Of a stretch of DNA of 64,000 nucleotides, positions 1 to 11,409 are shown in pieces. The stretch is from NCBI GenBank assembly GCA_022495995.1, contig JAFEMH010001474.1:62001-126000 (forward strand), written 5' to 3'. Source of the stretch: Adenophora triphylla var. japonica. Taxonomy: Eukaryota; Streptophyta; Magnoliopsida; Asterales; Campanulaceae. Numbering within the stretch: position 1 is the first letter of the stretch; every line of letters begins with the position of its first letter. Made by a program: the position numbers and the translations under genes. The notes beneath the pieces are model-generated. The model saw nothing but the letters and a program-made list of their open reading frames with translations, did not search any database and had not been told where the DNA came from.

Positions 1-1480
1 TGGGGATTCAACGACACCAACATGAGAGAGGTGCCTGGGATAATTGTGACACGATGGGTTGCTAAGGCGACATGAAAAGGTCAGGACATTCTCGAGCATG
101 GATGATCATACAGTTCAAGGTTGGATAACGGGCAAGTGAGCGGGGATGTGCAAGGAGGATCACTTGAAGTGAAGACTCAACCAACAGCTACGTTGAAGAT
201 TTGATAAGCTCCAACTTACTTAGGTAACTAGATGAAAAGGTTGGGCACTACCAATTGCTTCATTTTGGCCACTGAAAAGTGTTTGGAAAATCATACTCTG
301 GTAGGAGTTTGACGGCGGTAGTTGATTGATGTCTTTCTACACATCTAAATGATATACTTTTGGACTTACTTAATGCCCATCCTTGGGTTGTATTATTTTT
401 TAATGGTGTTTTGGAGTGTTTATGAGTACAGGGAATAGAAGGAAATTTACATGTATTATGGATTAAAATAGTGCAAAAATAAATGATCCAGATTGGAAGA
501 TCGGAGAGGCAAAGGAGGAAAGAAGGAATATAAGGAAAGGACAGTAAGGATGTGACCTTGAAACTATTGGATAGTACTCGTCATGAGCTTTCCAACGATA
601 TATGGCACGTCCAAATTGGAGTTCGTACAAAGAAGTTATGGCCTGCGAAAGTTTGACAGAAAAGGTACAGTCAGCAATGTACGAGGAGCGACCGCACCAG
701 CCATGGAGTGCGCCCGCACCCAATTCCAGAAAAAATGACAAACTTACTGCTATAGGGGCCAGTCAAACCCCTGGGTAGGGCGGCCCCTCCCCTGCCCGAT
801 TCAACAACTTCAATTGGGTCGCAGTAGACAAGCCCCCAAGAAATCCATGGCATAAGACAAGCCAAGTGTATACACCCCATTCTGAACTCATTAATACATG
901 ATTACACTACTCTTGGTCTCGCCTTTGTGTTTTTATGTAAATTCATTAGTTTCGACATGTTTCATGTAGTTTCTTACTAACTTCGTTAGTTTTGGACTTA
1001 ATTGACTAACTGAATAACTAGAGAGGCCAAATCAGTAAAACTGCAATGCTTGTCCCGTACGAGACACCCTCTACAGAATATGATCTGATTTTCTCCGTCT
1101 TGACCTCATTCTTGAACTCTACTCTCCTAATCTGGAAATTACCTTAATCTGGGACTTCTAGGAACCTTCGTCAGAGATTTGTTTCCTAATCAACCTCTCC
1201 CAAATCAAGTATTTGATTCTTACCTTGCTTGCTACTCCTCTTTCTTGGTCATCAAGTCATGAGCAACTATAAATACAAAGGTTCCTCCTTCTTGTTTTCA
1301 CTATGCCTCAAACTCACGTTTTACTAAGTTTTCTCCCTTAAAGAACGCATAAAACATTCTCAAAATCTTTCTCTGATTCGTCCTCAATCTCTTGGTCAAA
1401 GATATCACTTGTAACCTTAAGATCTTTCAAGGTAAACTCCCTAAACACCTTTTATCCTCTCTTTTCATCCTCTCTATTGC
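1..1480. other. Unassigned region, LTR-like promoter signals
   Basis: No gene is recognisable. A TATA-like CTATAAATA lies at 1267-1275. It is followed by a pyrimidine-rich leader and a possible splice donor near 1430 (AAGGTAAAC), as in the promoter and leader of a plant LTR retrotransposon. No partner LTR or target duplication was found in the window, so the assignment is an inference from composition only. Confidence 0.25.
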
Positions 1481-1860
1481 TTTTAGAGTAGTGTAATTCC
1501 ATTAAAACAAATGATTAAGCTTAGAGCATCTCCAATCCATGGAGATGGTCTGCACATTATCTGGCATTCCAAACTAATTAATAGTACTAATTTGTTTTGT
1601 ATAATTATTTCCTTTTTATTTATATGAACAAGTTGATAATACATAGAAGCAAGACCAATTCTAAGATGGGGTGGAATTGGTGCTCCACGACCTTCCAATT
1701 CCATAACTAACTCCCGAACCTTTGAATCTCATATAATCAATCAAAAAGGTTTTTCTTATGTTTTCCAATAAAATAAATATTAAGTGGCGACTCGTGCATT
1801 GAAAATTCACCATGCTCACACCAAGCAATGATTCGAAAAAACCAAAGCTCTGATGCCAGT

Positions 1861-2397
1861 TGTTGGGAAATCACGCAGCAAAATGCCCAAGCTATAGGGA
1901 GATTAATAAGAAACACACACGAAAAGTAAATCACACGCAAGAAAACACACAAGAATTGTTTACCCGGTTTGTTAGAACAACAACTACGTCCGGGGGCGCT
2001 ACCAAGCCAAATATTCTCCACTATTTTCAATGATGTTAAACATTTGATTCTAGGTTATCACATATATTTACAGTGCTATAAATCCAAGTCCTAGGCCAAT
2101 AAGGATTCATGTCCAATAAAGGACTTCTTTCTTTCCAAGCAAGAGATCCATCACATTTTTTTAAGAGATCCACCACAACAAATTTCCAAGTAAAGGTCGA
2201 TCACGCCTCCTTCCCATTCACATGGTCGTGCGTGTTTCCTGCTGATACGAGGCTCCGTACTTTAAATTCCACTTTGACACGGTCGAGCCGCTTTGCACGC
2301 ATGTCGTGCGTAACTTTTTTCCCAATTTTTAGGCCACGACTTTTCTTCCATTTATCCTACCTTGAGCTTGTTCTTGGTTATGACTCTAACCCCAACA
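1861..2397 (-). mobile_element. Copia LTR with adjoining primer-binding site
   Basis: Read on the minus strand, this 537-bp sequence starts TGTTGGGG at 2397 and ends TCCCAACA at 1861, the TG...CA termini of an LTR. It is followed after two bases by TGGCATCAGAGC (1847-1858). That is one base different from the usual Copia primer-binding site for initiator tRNA-Met. Only about 100 bp of internal sequence follows before similarity fades, and no second LTR is visible, so this is the 5' LTR of a truncated element. Confidence 0.7.
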
Positions 2398-2577
2398 GAG
2401 GGAGTAGCAATGATTATTACAAATATACAGAAAGGAAGAAATGGTGGTTGGACAAAAGAGGAAGAAGATTCTAAAGAAGAGACACGAAGCGAATGGGAGA
2501 AGGAGGAGTGCCCACTTGTAGAGGTGGCCAAATGGGTATTTCCATCACCTAATTGGTGCTATCGATTAAAAATATTA

Positions 2578-2999
2578 CTCCCTTCGTCCCAAACCAAGGG
2601 TCATTGGGGGGATTTCACGCTTCTTAAATTTTTTTTTAAAAAATGAATAAAAGTTAAATGTGGGATATGGAATAGTAGTTAATGATTGGTTTTTTTGTAA
2701 ATATGTTAACTTTATAAGGATATAGTGAATGGTTTTTTTTTGTAATATGGGGTAGGGAATAGTAGTTAATGATTGGTTTTTTAATAGGAGAGAGAATGAG
2801 TGGGAGGAATAGTAAGTTAATGATTAATTTTTTTTGTAAATATGTTAACTTTATAAGGGTATAATGAATGGTTTTTTTGTAAATATATTAAATTATAAGG
2901 GTATAAATATATTAAAATACTTGCCATTTATGGAAAGGAACTCTGGGTTTGGGACGGATCAAAAGGAAAAGTAGAACCCTTGGTCTGAGACGGAGGGAG
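2578..2999. mobile_element. Stowaway-like MITE
   Basis: The element starts CTCCCTTCGTCCCAAACC and ends in the inverted form (GAGACGGAGGGAG). It is flanked by TA on both sides (2576-2577, 3000-3001), the target of Tc1/mariner-type MITEs. The interior is AT-rich, with repeated short blocks (AATAGTAGTTAATGATTGG occurs twice) and no coding capacity. Confidence 0.75.
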
Positions 3000-3055
3000 T
3001 ATATTTTAAATTATTGCACATGATACAATATACAATAGTTTAAAACATAATAAAA

Positions 3056-5481
3056 CTAGTAAAAAGCCCGTGCTACGCACGGGTTCAGTAACTCCGAGTT
3101 ACTGAAAATTATTATTTCCTTCAAACAAAAAAAGAAAAAAATAATTTATTTCTTTCAAAATTTCAATAAAAATAGATAGATAAAAAGCAACTATGAACAC
3201 TTACAATTAAATAAATAAACAAATATGAACACTTAAAATTAAATATGTAAAAGGAATAATTATATCAAAACAAATATTAGATTCATTGAGTAGTCATCTA
3301 AAGAAGACTAAAAGAAATAACAATAAAAACAAAAAAACAAAAAGAAAAACTAAATCACAAATCATAATCAAGTAAAAGGAATAATTATATCAAAACAAAT
3401 ATGAACACTTACAATTAAATAAATAAACTAAGTAAATAAAAAAAATTATAGAAAATAAAAAGTATAGTTATTCAAAATTGTAACCAACAATAGAATCAAG
3501 ATAAATATAAAAATTTAATTAAAATTAATACAAAATTATAAATAAAAGAAATTATATATTCAAAATATAGTAAAATTAAAATTAAAACCAACGAAATAAA
3601 TATAGTTATTCAAAATTGTAACCAAAATAAGCAAACCCAACAAATAGAATAGAAAATATATGAAAACTTACTTTTAAATATACAAAAATAAGTGAGAAAA
3701 AAAAAGTAGTTCGTCACAAAACTGCAAAAAAATGGACAAAAGAGCAATTATAAATTCAAAATAAATATAAAAACTTACTAAAAATGTAAACAAAATCTAA
3801 AACCAATGAAAAAAATACATCAATTAAAAAGAAATATGAAAAAAATCTAATAAAAAGACGAAAGAAATGTAAAGAATTTCAAATAGAGTTTCTATTTGAG
3901 TTAAGATGTATTTTAGCATAAAAGAAAAAATATTAGAAAAATGAAAATCAAAATAAAAACTTAAATTTCAAAGAAAACAAAATGAGTTCTTAAGTAAATC
4001 AAGTTCTATATTGTTCAAAATTTGAAATAAAATGCTATTTAAAGAGTAAAAAACAAATTAGTAATCTAAAAATCACATAAATAATAAGTTAAAATCAATA
4101 AAAAATAATCTTGAAAATCATAATCAAGAGATCACTCAAAACCAATTTAACATAAAATCATGAGATCAAAATCAAAAATAAATAAAATTAATAAAATTAA
4201 TTATACATAAAAAAAACAATACAAAAGAACACCTAATATGGGTCTTTCACTAACCTTGGCATGTCGTGGTAACATAAAATTTCGGCAAATGATGGCGGCA
4301 ATGATGAAGAAAATGAGAGAAAAAAGATATGGATATAAAGGAAAATAACTCCAAGTGATGGTTTGAAGAACATGGTCATAAGTCATTTACGTGAAAGTCA
4401 TGGAATGGGCAACAAATTGCCTCACTCCTCACCTACTGATCTTCCTCCAAGAGATTCAATGGGACCTGCCTTTTGGATTACTAAAATAAATTTATTTAAT
4501 TATTATCATATTTTCAAGCAAAACTATATGTATTCCAAAAATAAAATAATGCATTTTTGTATATGAAAAGTGGAATTAGGATAATCAATACATAAGAAGG
4601 TGAAAAGTTGATAATGTATAAATTTATTAGTGTTTTTAAATAAAAACATTAAACATCTTTTTGCCTTTTGGATTACTAAAATAAATTTCTTTAATTATTA
4701 TCATATTTTCAAGCAAAATCATATGTATTCCGAAAATAAAATAATGTATTTTTATATATGAAAAGTTGAATTAGGATAATCAATACATAAGAAGCCAAAA
4801 AGTTGATAATGTATCAATTTATTAGCGTTTTTAAATGCATAGCCTACCTAGTCTATACCTTCTATTATATAGAGTATATAAAAGTATATGTCTATTACTA
4901 CTTATACCTATTCACATACCCTAGTCTATACTTCTATTATATACTCCTATATAAGAGTACCTAATAACATACCTAATATCTACTCCCTACGTCCCGCTAA
5001 TATCCACACTAACACTGTTTGCGCGGAAATTAAGGAATATGATATTTTAATAAAATGTTGTGAGTGTAAAAGTAAAATATGAGAGAGAATGAGTGGAGGG
5101 AATAGTAAATTATAATGGTGTTGTGAGTATTAAAATAATGTAGGAGAGAGAATGAGTGGAGTAGGGTGAATATTTTATTAATATAAAGTTTCCTTTTTGG
5201 GAGTGTGCGGTTTGTAATGGGACGCCCAAAAAGAAAAGTGTGCGGTTTGTAGCGGGACGGAGGGAGTATATTTCTATTATATACTCCTATATATATAAGA
5301 GTACCTAATACCATACCTCTTATTATTGTCTAATATATTCAACTAATAGTCGAATTTGAAAAGCCTCGGCACATCAATAGCTAGGATGATGTGGCTTTCT
5401 AGAATGCAAGATAATCCCATTTCTTGATGAGGTGTCACACCCATGTTCATTTTTGCCTATTTTAATATACTATAGTATAGA
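3056..5481 (-). mobile_element. Non-autonomous Helitron, copy 1
   Basis: Read on the minus strand, it starts TCTATACTATAGTATATTAA (from 5481). It ends with the hairpin CCCGTGCGTAGCACGGG, a T-rich spacer and CTAG at 3059-3056. It sits between A and T without target duplication. These are the diagnostic Helitron termini. The interior is AT-rich and non-coding, with a roughly 190-bp tandem duplication (about 4475-4660 and 4663-4850) and a MITE nested at 4983-5266. A second copy in opposite orientation is at 56719-59865. No Rep/helicase ORF is present, so mobilisation would need an autonomous partner. Confidence 0.85.
4983..5266. mobile_element. Stowaway-like MITE nested in Helitron copy 1
   Basis: Terminal inverted repeats CTCCCTACGTCCCGCTA and TAGCGGGACGGAGGGAG, with TA at 4981-4982 and 5267-5268. 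There is no coding capacity. It lies wholly inside the Helitron and so inserted after it, or travelled with it. Confidence 0.75.
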
Positions 5482-6114
5482 TTTTAATGGGTGTACTCAT
5501 TATTGTTTAGAAATTAACAACTTACCTTGCGCGTTTGTGGTGAGAGTGGGATAGCAGAAGTGACTGTTTTTATGGGTTTGGCCAATAAGGGTAATGAGGG
5601 TATGTTTGACATTTACAAACATTATAAAGTTATGTAGGGGTTTTTCAAAGGGTAGTACTATATACAAGGCATGGAATTTACAAGGCACGTGTAAATGACC
5701 AAAATACCCTCATATATATACTTAAAAAAAAAAATCCCTTCCCTCCCCATTTCAAACGTCTGTTCTCTGTTCTCTCTCTCTCAAAACCTAAGAAACCAAC
5801 GGGCTCTCTCTTCTCTCTCTCACTCGATGCCGCCGACCACCACCGACCGACGGAAAAAATGAAGACAAACCTCCCTAAAACCGGTGGAAAGTCCGTCTCT
5901 TCTTCCGCCGCTCCAAAAGTAATTCTTTTTAACCTAAAATTTCAATTTGAAAACCCAACATTAATTTTATGCCTAAAATGGATTATATAATGCTTAATGT
6001 TGTTTTAAACGTATCCTAAATGGTTCTAATTGCGATTTCGTAACATTAATTTGGGTTTTTTGTTTGAATCGGATACGAATTCGTGTGCCTAAAATTTGAA
6101 ATTGTCGGCGTGTG

Positions 6115-6402
6115 TTTCGTATGAACATATACGAATGGTCACAAACATTTCGGGTATTGGCATACGAAATGTAAACTGATGAATCAGTTTACATTTCGTA
6201 TGCCAATACCCGAAATGTTGGTGACATTTCGTATGTGTTCATACGAATGGTCACCAACATTTCGGGTATTGGAATACGAAATGTACTGATTCATCAGTTT
6301 ACATTTCGTATGCCAATACCCGAAATGTTGGTGACCATTCGTATGAACACATACGAAATGTCACCAACATTTCGGGTATTGTAACACGAAATGTCAACTG
6401 GT
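6115..6402. repeat. Array of alternating inverted repeats
   Basis: At least four alternating-orientation copies of a roughly 50-60-bp unit built from ACCAACATTTCGGGTATTGG, CATACGAAATGT and GATGAATCAG. Neighbouring copies can pair as long near-perfect hairpins (for example around 6181 and 6300). It lies between the possible first exon and the PMD exons inside the Mutator-like element. Confidence 0.85.
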
Positions 6403-6446
6403 TCTTGAATATTAACTGTCTCTTATTTAATTTTTTGTAGGGACGT

Positions 6447-8480
6447 TGTGAGCACCCCAACCCGGGACCTAACGCGTGTCCCGAGCTTGAGGAGCTCATA
6501 CTAAGAAATCCCATCTTAGATTTTTAAAAACATTTTATTTCACTTTAAAAGAAAACTACTTCTCCAACTTCCAAAATAAACTCAACTGATAATATCTCCA
6601 CTTGGAGGAATTTAAACAAATAATTTAATAACCATACTTGATTATTTACATTAACAATCCTACTTAACGTTGTTTGACAAAAGAGTTTTTCTTACAACTT
6701 ATAAAAGAGTAATACTTAAATATGACTCCCGACAACCCACTCATATACCTATCCTGATAAGTCCCAAAAGCAAGAGTCCAAACTCTTTCCCTGGCCTCAC
6801 TGGATCAGGCCACCTGTCTCAGCACAATCTAAAGCAGTAAAAGGGAAGGGGTGAGAATAAATCTCAGTAAGCTATTATGAATGCAGCAAGATGCCAAACA
6901 AGATGCAACACATAGCATGGTAGCACGTAACACATTATGAAAGCGGTAAACACCTTACGTTACCTCATTTTACCTTTCCCGTCTGAACAATAAGTCGTAC
7001 AACATGGGAGTAAAACTCCACTCTTTGGTGAATTGCCCCCATGCACATTCACCGCTTATAGGTCTCATACCCCAGAGATCCATATAAGAAAACATGATAC
7101 ATATATGACCCCTAATTTAGAGTATCATATACTATCAGTGCTACTGTAAAGCTTGGCTTCATACAGAGCATTCCACCGGTACACCAAATCGCAGCATAAC
7201 CGTAAGGGCTTTTTCTTGCTCAATACAGTAGCTTGCACATCCCACTCTGTGGCCATAGAGGGCAGTCACAGTATAATGAACCTTCAATCACTTATAGAAC
7301 AAATCAATAATTGATTGAATTCCATTATACCCCCTTATCACATATACACGTTCAAGCACATGATAGATACTTGAAATAAATCCACAAAAAGGGATAATAA
7401 TATAACAACATGGTAATGTATACTCATGCTAATCCATACCATAGTGCAACAACCATTTAATACACTATGCATAATACCATCAATGAATATGAATTCAATT
7501 AAGGTAACAATATAACCACATAATCCACACCGGGATACAATATAATCAACATGCCAGAAAATCCACAATTGGGATACAATATATCAATATGCCAAATAAT
7601 CCACACTGGCCATACAGTACAACGATGTAACACATATATATTTCTAACCAACACAATAATGTGATTATAGTCTCTACACTGTTCAACTAATCACCAAGGT
7701 ATGGGAGCACATAAGGCCACCCTGAACCATAAACCATTATTAAGAAGTCATTACTCATCCTTGAATAATATTCATAACAGTGCAAGACCTACTTCCAACA
7801 ATTCCATTTTGATCAAATAAGACATTATGGCCTAGCCAAGGTATTCTACTTTAACTTAGGTTAAAAAGGATTAATTCATATCCGGGTTGTACTAGGTTCT
7901 ACTAATTTATAATGGTTGGGATTCAAGCCACGAGGTTATTGGTAAAAATCAGCAAGAAGGGAAACTGAGGAAATTCTGGTGACATGGGCGACCGCCCAAG
8001 TCACTATGGGCGACCGCCCAAGAGGGTCTATTAAGGTTTACACTTTCTTCTGGCATGGGCGGCCGCTCAAGCCCAACATGGGCGACCGCCCAAGTACCTT
8101 TTCAGCCTTGCCCAGATTTCTAACCCACTTTTGCCTATGTTCTTTTCCTTTTATCAATCTTTCTCATCTTAGGTGCTCATGAAGGAAATCCCAAATGTTT
8201 ACTACATCATTCTAAATCATTTCAACCCAATTTAACCTAGCCTAAACCTAGGTCATTTAACACTTGATTTTCCACCAATTTCACTACCACATTTCAAGAT
8301 TAACCCTCTAAGTTCCACTCAACCCATTTTCTTGTACTCTTACTCAACTCTTATGAACAACAATATCTTTCCAAAACATTAATCATTTCCTCATCTCCAA
8401 GAAGGTTTTCCAAAGCATCAAATAACCATTTTAATCACAATACAATACCAAATAGTCATCTGAATCTTGAAACAGAGGGA
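6447..8480. other. Insertion-like block without a gene, LTR-like start
   Basis: It begins TGTGAGCACCCCAACCCGGG directly after what would be an intron/exon boundary of the PMD gene. It contains a GGGGTGAGAATAAATCTCAGTAAG-type motif also seen in related form at the window end (63930-63960). Both look like chromovirus-type gypsy LTR sequence. No matching right-hand LTR and no target duplication could be fixed, so the nature and right border are uncertain. No ORF of interest is present. A remnant of a Stowaway terminus (GAGGGAGTA) is at 8475. Confidence 0.3.
7983..8096. repeat. Four copies of a GGGCGACCGCCC palindrome
   Basis: ATGGGCGACCGCCCAAG occurs at about 7984, 8007 and 8078, with a variant (ATGGGCGGCCGCTCAAG) at about 8055. 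Each copy is self-complementary (GGGCG..CGCCC) and stands out as GC-rich in AT-rich DNA. Confidence 0.85.
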
Positions 8481-9668
8481 GTATTAATTATAATTTTTTG
8501 TTTGGAATCAACAGGTTCTCCCATGCTTCTTTACCGGAGGATGATAGAGCTTGGTGGGCTCGTGTTGAGGGTACCGGCCTCCATTTCCTACATGATGCTA
8601 CCATTCGCTGGCCTAGCATGGCGCTCCTAACGGCGTTTGTGGAACGGTGGTCTCCCGAGACTAATGCCTTCCACATGCCGTGGGGTGAGATGACGATCAC
8701 TATGCATGACGTCACTCATATCCTAGGTATATTCTTGTTTGTTGTCTATTTTTTATAAATTACATAAATTTTATCAATTTCATAAATTTTATCAATTTTA
8801 TTAATTATTTCATTTTCAATTTGTAGGCATCAGCTGTTCAGGTGGCCCTGTTGCGAAGGCGGATCCAGAGCCTAACATAACCGGTATCAGGGCACGCCTT
8901 GAGACATGTCGGAAGGGCACGACCTACTCTTTAGATGGCCTCCGCCGATCCTTTGAGTCCCCTTCCGACATGACTGACGATGAGCGCGCTTCTACGTACA
9001 TCATGTTCCTCCTCGGCTCCACGCTGTTCGTGGACAAGACTCAGGATAAGATGCCCTCAGACTACCTTTCATTGTGCGTGGATATTGACAGAGTGGGGGC
9101 TCTATCCTGGGGGACAGCTGCGTTGGCATATCTATATCGGGAGTTGGGGAAGGCATCTAGATACGGATGCAAGCAGCTTGGTGGTTGTTTGAGTCTTTTA
9201 GAGGTAATATTTAACAATCATTTAATAATTACAACATGCATTTATGGTTATAACATTGTTAACTTATTTATTTCATACATTTGCAGGCCTGGATATACGA
9301 GCACTTTCCGGTTTTCCGGAGAGATATTGACCCGTTATGGACGGAGGGCCAGCCGAGGGCTCGTAGATGGGTACGTACTGATACGGCCGGTAGGGATATG
9401 CCCCATCTATTGAGGTTTCGGCATACCCTGGACACGATGACGGTTGATAGGGTGAGTTAGTTATATTTAAAGTTTTACAAATTGTTATAATTTATTATTT
9501 CTGTTGACGGTGTCTAACAAATTCATTTTTAGGTTTGTTGGACTCCCTACGGCACCACCCCAGAGGCGCTTTTGCCGGTCTCATACTTCCGTGGGGTTAT
9601 ACGCTTCCAGGATATCACGGAGGCGTATATGCCTGACCGTGTTACACGATGACGGTTGATAGGGTGAG

Positions 9669-9905
9669 TTAGTTATGCTCACTCTCAGCCCTGTTCGTGG
9701 TGTGGGTTCCGAAGTGCAGTAACTGATCTGTGTGCATCGACAAAATATTCGTAGAGTATGGAGCAATCCAAGTCTCGCGGAGGTAGGTTAATAAATCAGG
9801 ATAAGATCTGTAATGATCGCAAAACGATTGCCAACGGGTGTCCCACTCTTCGCGAGTAGCGGCTGATATTGCTTTATTAAATCTCCTCATGAATGATAGT
9901 GCCAT
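9669..9905 (-). pseudogene. MULE transposase C-terminal remnant
   Basis: A 78-residue stretch with EEWDTRWQSFCDHYRSYP, YLRETWIAPY and a final HFGTHTTNRAESEHN. The T-x-N-R-x-E-S block is characteristic of the plant MULE/MudrA-type transposase, next to the last catalytic region. Both ends are lost: it abuts the deletion junction that truncates the PMD gene (about 9640-9665) on one side and begins at an ATG near 9905 on the other. It is antisense to the PMD gene. Confidence 0.65.
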
Positions 9906-10220
9906 TATTTAGGGTTTTTAGGGTTTTATGTGTCCCGATCTTGTGAAAAATGGTATACGGCTACCTCGTTTATTTTTTTTTTAATTTTTTTCTACATTCT
10001 AAATGACATTTAAAGTGTTTTTCATCTACGTGAGTTTCCTCCAAATCAAAATGGAAATTGAGTTACAAATATGTGCCATTATTTAGGATTTTTAGGGTTT
10101 TATGTGTCCCGATCTTGTGAAAAATGGTATACGGCTACCTCGTTTATTTATTTTTTATTTTTTTCTACATTCTAAATGACATTTAAAGTGTTTTTCATCT
10201 ACATGAGTTTCCTCCAAATA
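9901..10220. repeat. 174-bp tandem duplication
   Basis: The segment beginning GCCATTATTTAGG at 9901 recurs at 10075 with few differences, up to CCTCCAAAT near 10220. It is non-coding and lies in the right arm of the Mutator-like element. Confidence 0.85.
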
Positions 10221-10841
10221 AATAAAGTGGTATCACTTAAATATGATAGGCTATATGATATTGTATGATCCAATATGACGTTTGTTCTTTGTCATGTATA
10301 AGTGTATAAATTTTGCTCAATTAACAACACAATTCAATAATATAACATAGCATATGCATATCATTAACATCGTGTTGCAAATCATCGAAGAACACCTTCA
10401 TTTTGATATGTCGTATGGATATACACGATATTAGGATATTATATCGTGTTGTTTTGTACGACATTTATGACAGAGTAAATTTAAATTTCGTATAATTTCA
10501 TACGACCTAATATTTAACCCAATTAGTTGATATCGTGTAAAAGTACACGACATGAAGGCTTCATGTCGTCCTTTCGAGCACGACACACACGAAGGATAGT
10601 TTGGAAATTATTGGTGCCTTGTATGTAATGTAAGGCGCCTTTTATTTTATATAGAATTTACCTTTTTCAAAATATAATTTGACAACGTGGACCAATTAAA
10701 CTAGAAAACATTTCCCCAGTTAACCAAAGAGAATGTTTTCCGGCGTCTTCTTGTTGGAAAGTCGTTCTCAACCTGCAAGATGATTCGTTGCCCCCAACAC
10801 CTTTGCCCGGTAAATCACGTCTCATTGTTTCTATATACTCC

Positions 10842-10843
<2 letters not shown>

Positions 10844-10890
<47 letters not shown>
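10844..10890. repeat. (TA)n microsatellite
   Basis: About 23 uninterrupted TA dinucleotides. The flanking 10672-11400 holds no recognisable gene. Confidence 0.95.
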
Positions 10891-10891
<1 letters not shown>

Positions 10892-11409
10892 GTTGATTCT
10901 GTTCAGTCCTGTCAATAATCCATGGCGTGTTTATAATTATGAATTCAATTTTCTTTTTGATTTTTTATCTTGAAGGAGGGCTAAAATAGCAAAGAGAAAT
11001 TGGGGAAATTGAAGGGCAGGTAGAATTTTGTGAGTGATTTCATGTGTGTGTGTTATGGAAGGTGGTGCCATAGTAGGGTCTATTCAATCAGTAAACATGT
11101 TTAGTTCCATCCCTTATCCCAATTATTGGTCCTTAATAGAAAATTGCACTATTATGAATAAAGTAAATCCAACTTCTTCTAAACGATAATGCAACTGGAT
11201 CCACCTTCGAGACGAGATTTATTGATTTGAAGGTTAGTTTCAAGTCAGTTAAGAGATACCTTAGTTGATTTTAATAAGGAGTTTTATGTAGTTATTTATT
11301 GTTAGATTCGGGAAAGTTAGGGCCTAAATCAGTTTATAGCTTTGTTTTTTGCAAATAATACCCATACCGCCGTGCAAGCCCTTGTTGTATCCATGCGGAA
11401 GGGATCAAA

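Larger units (their letters stand above)
5859..9640 (+). pseudogene. Plant mobile domain (PMD) protein gene, 3'-truncated
   Basis: Exons supported by consensus splice sites and continuous frame are 8515-8726, 8827-9203, 9287-9451 and 9533 to about 9638. Their translation matches the plant mobile domain (aminotransferase-like, MAIN-like) family: DRAWWARVEGTGLHF, a W-P-S-M-A-L-L-T-A-F-VERW block, FHMPWGEMTITMHDV and GLRRSF-type helices, then LPVSYFRGVIRFQDITEAYMPDR. A possible first exon, 5859-5918, encodes about 20 residues starting MKTNLPKTGG and ends at a GT donor; its link to the rest is an inference. After about 9638 the frame is lost, and a 29-bp piece of the exon 3 end/donor (GATGACGGTTGATAGGGTGA) recurs at 9648, marking a deletion junction. 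PMD proteins occur both as host silencing factors (MAIN, MAIL) and as passengers of MULEs and LTR elements; the surrounding TIRs make the passenger case likely. Confidence 0.7.
5650..10662. mobile_element. Mutator-like element carrying a plant mobile domain gene
   Basis: A 5.0-kb element bounded by a perfect 9-bp target duplication TTTTTCAAA (5641-5649 and 10663-10671). Its ends are related inverted repeats: GGGTAGTACTATATACAAGG on the left and, read from the right end, GGTAAATTCTATATAAAATA. A 9-bp duplication is typical of the Mutator superfamily. It carries a plant-mobile-domain gene on the plus strand and a transposase C-terminal remnant on the minus strand (9669-9905). An insertion-like block (about 6447-8480) lies within it. 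The transposase is incomplete, so this copy is not autonomous. Confidence 0.85.

Noticed and set aside
2362..2646. GGWTKEEED reading resembling a MYB repeat start
   Set aside because: Only about ten residues fit; no following MYB helices, and it straddles the border of a Copia LTR. Chance similarity.
6115..6402. CRISPR-like array
   Set aside because: Repeats alternate in orientation, have no unique spacers and lie in a plant transposon.
10667..10973. Open frames across the TA repeat (poly-Ile/Tyr)
   Set aside because: Products of the dinucleotide repeat, open on both strands.
11056..11190. ATG-started reading MEGGAIVGSIQSVNMFS as a first MYB3R exon
   Set aside because: No splice donor in a phase that fits exon 13300 and no resemblance to MYB3R N-termini.
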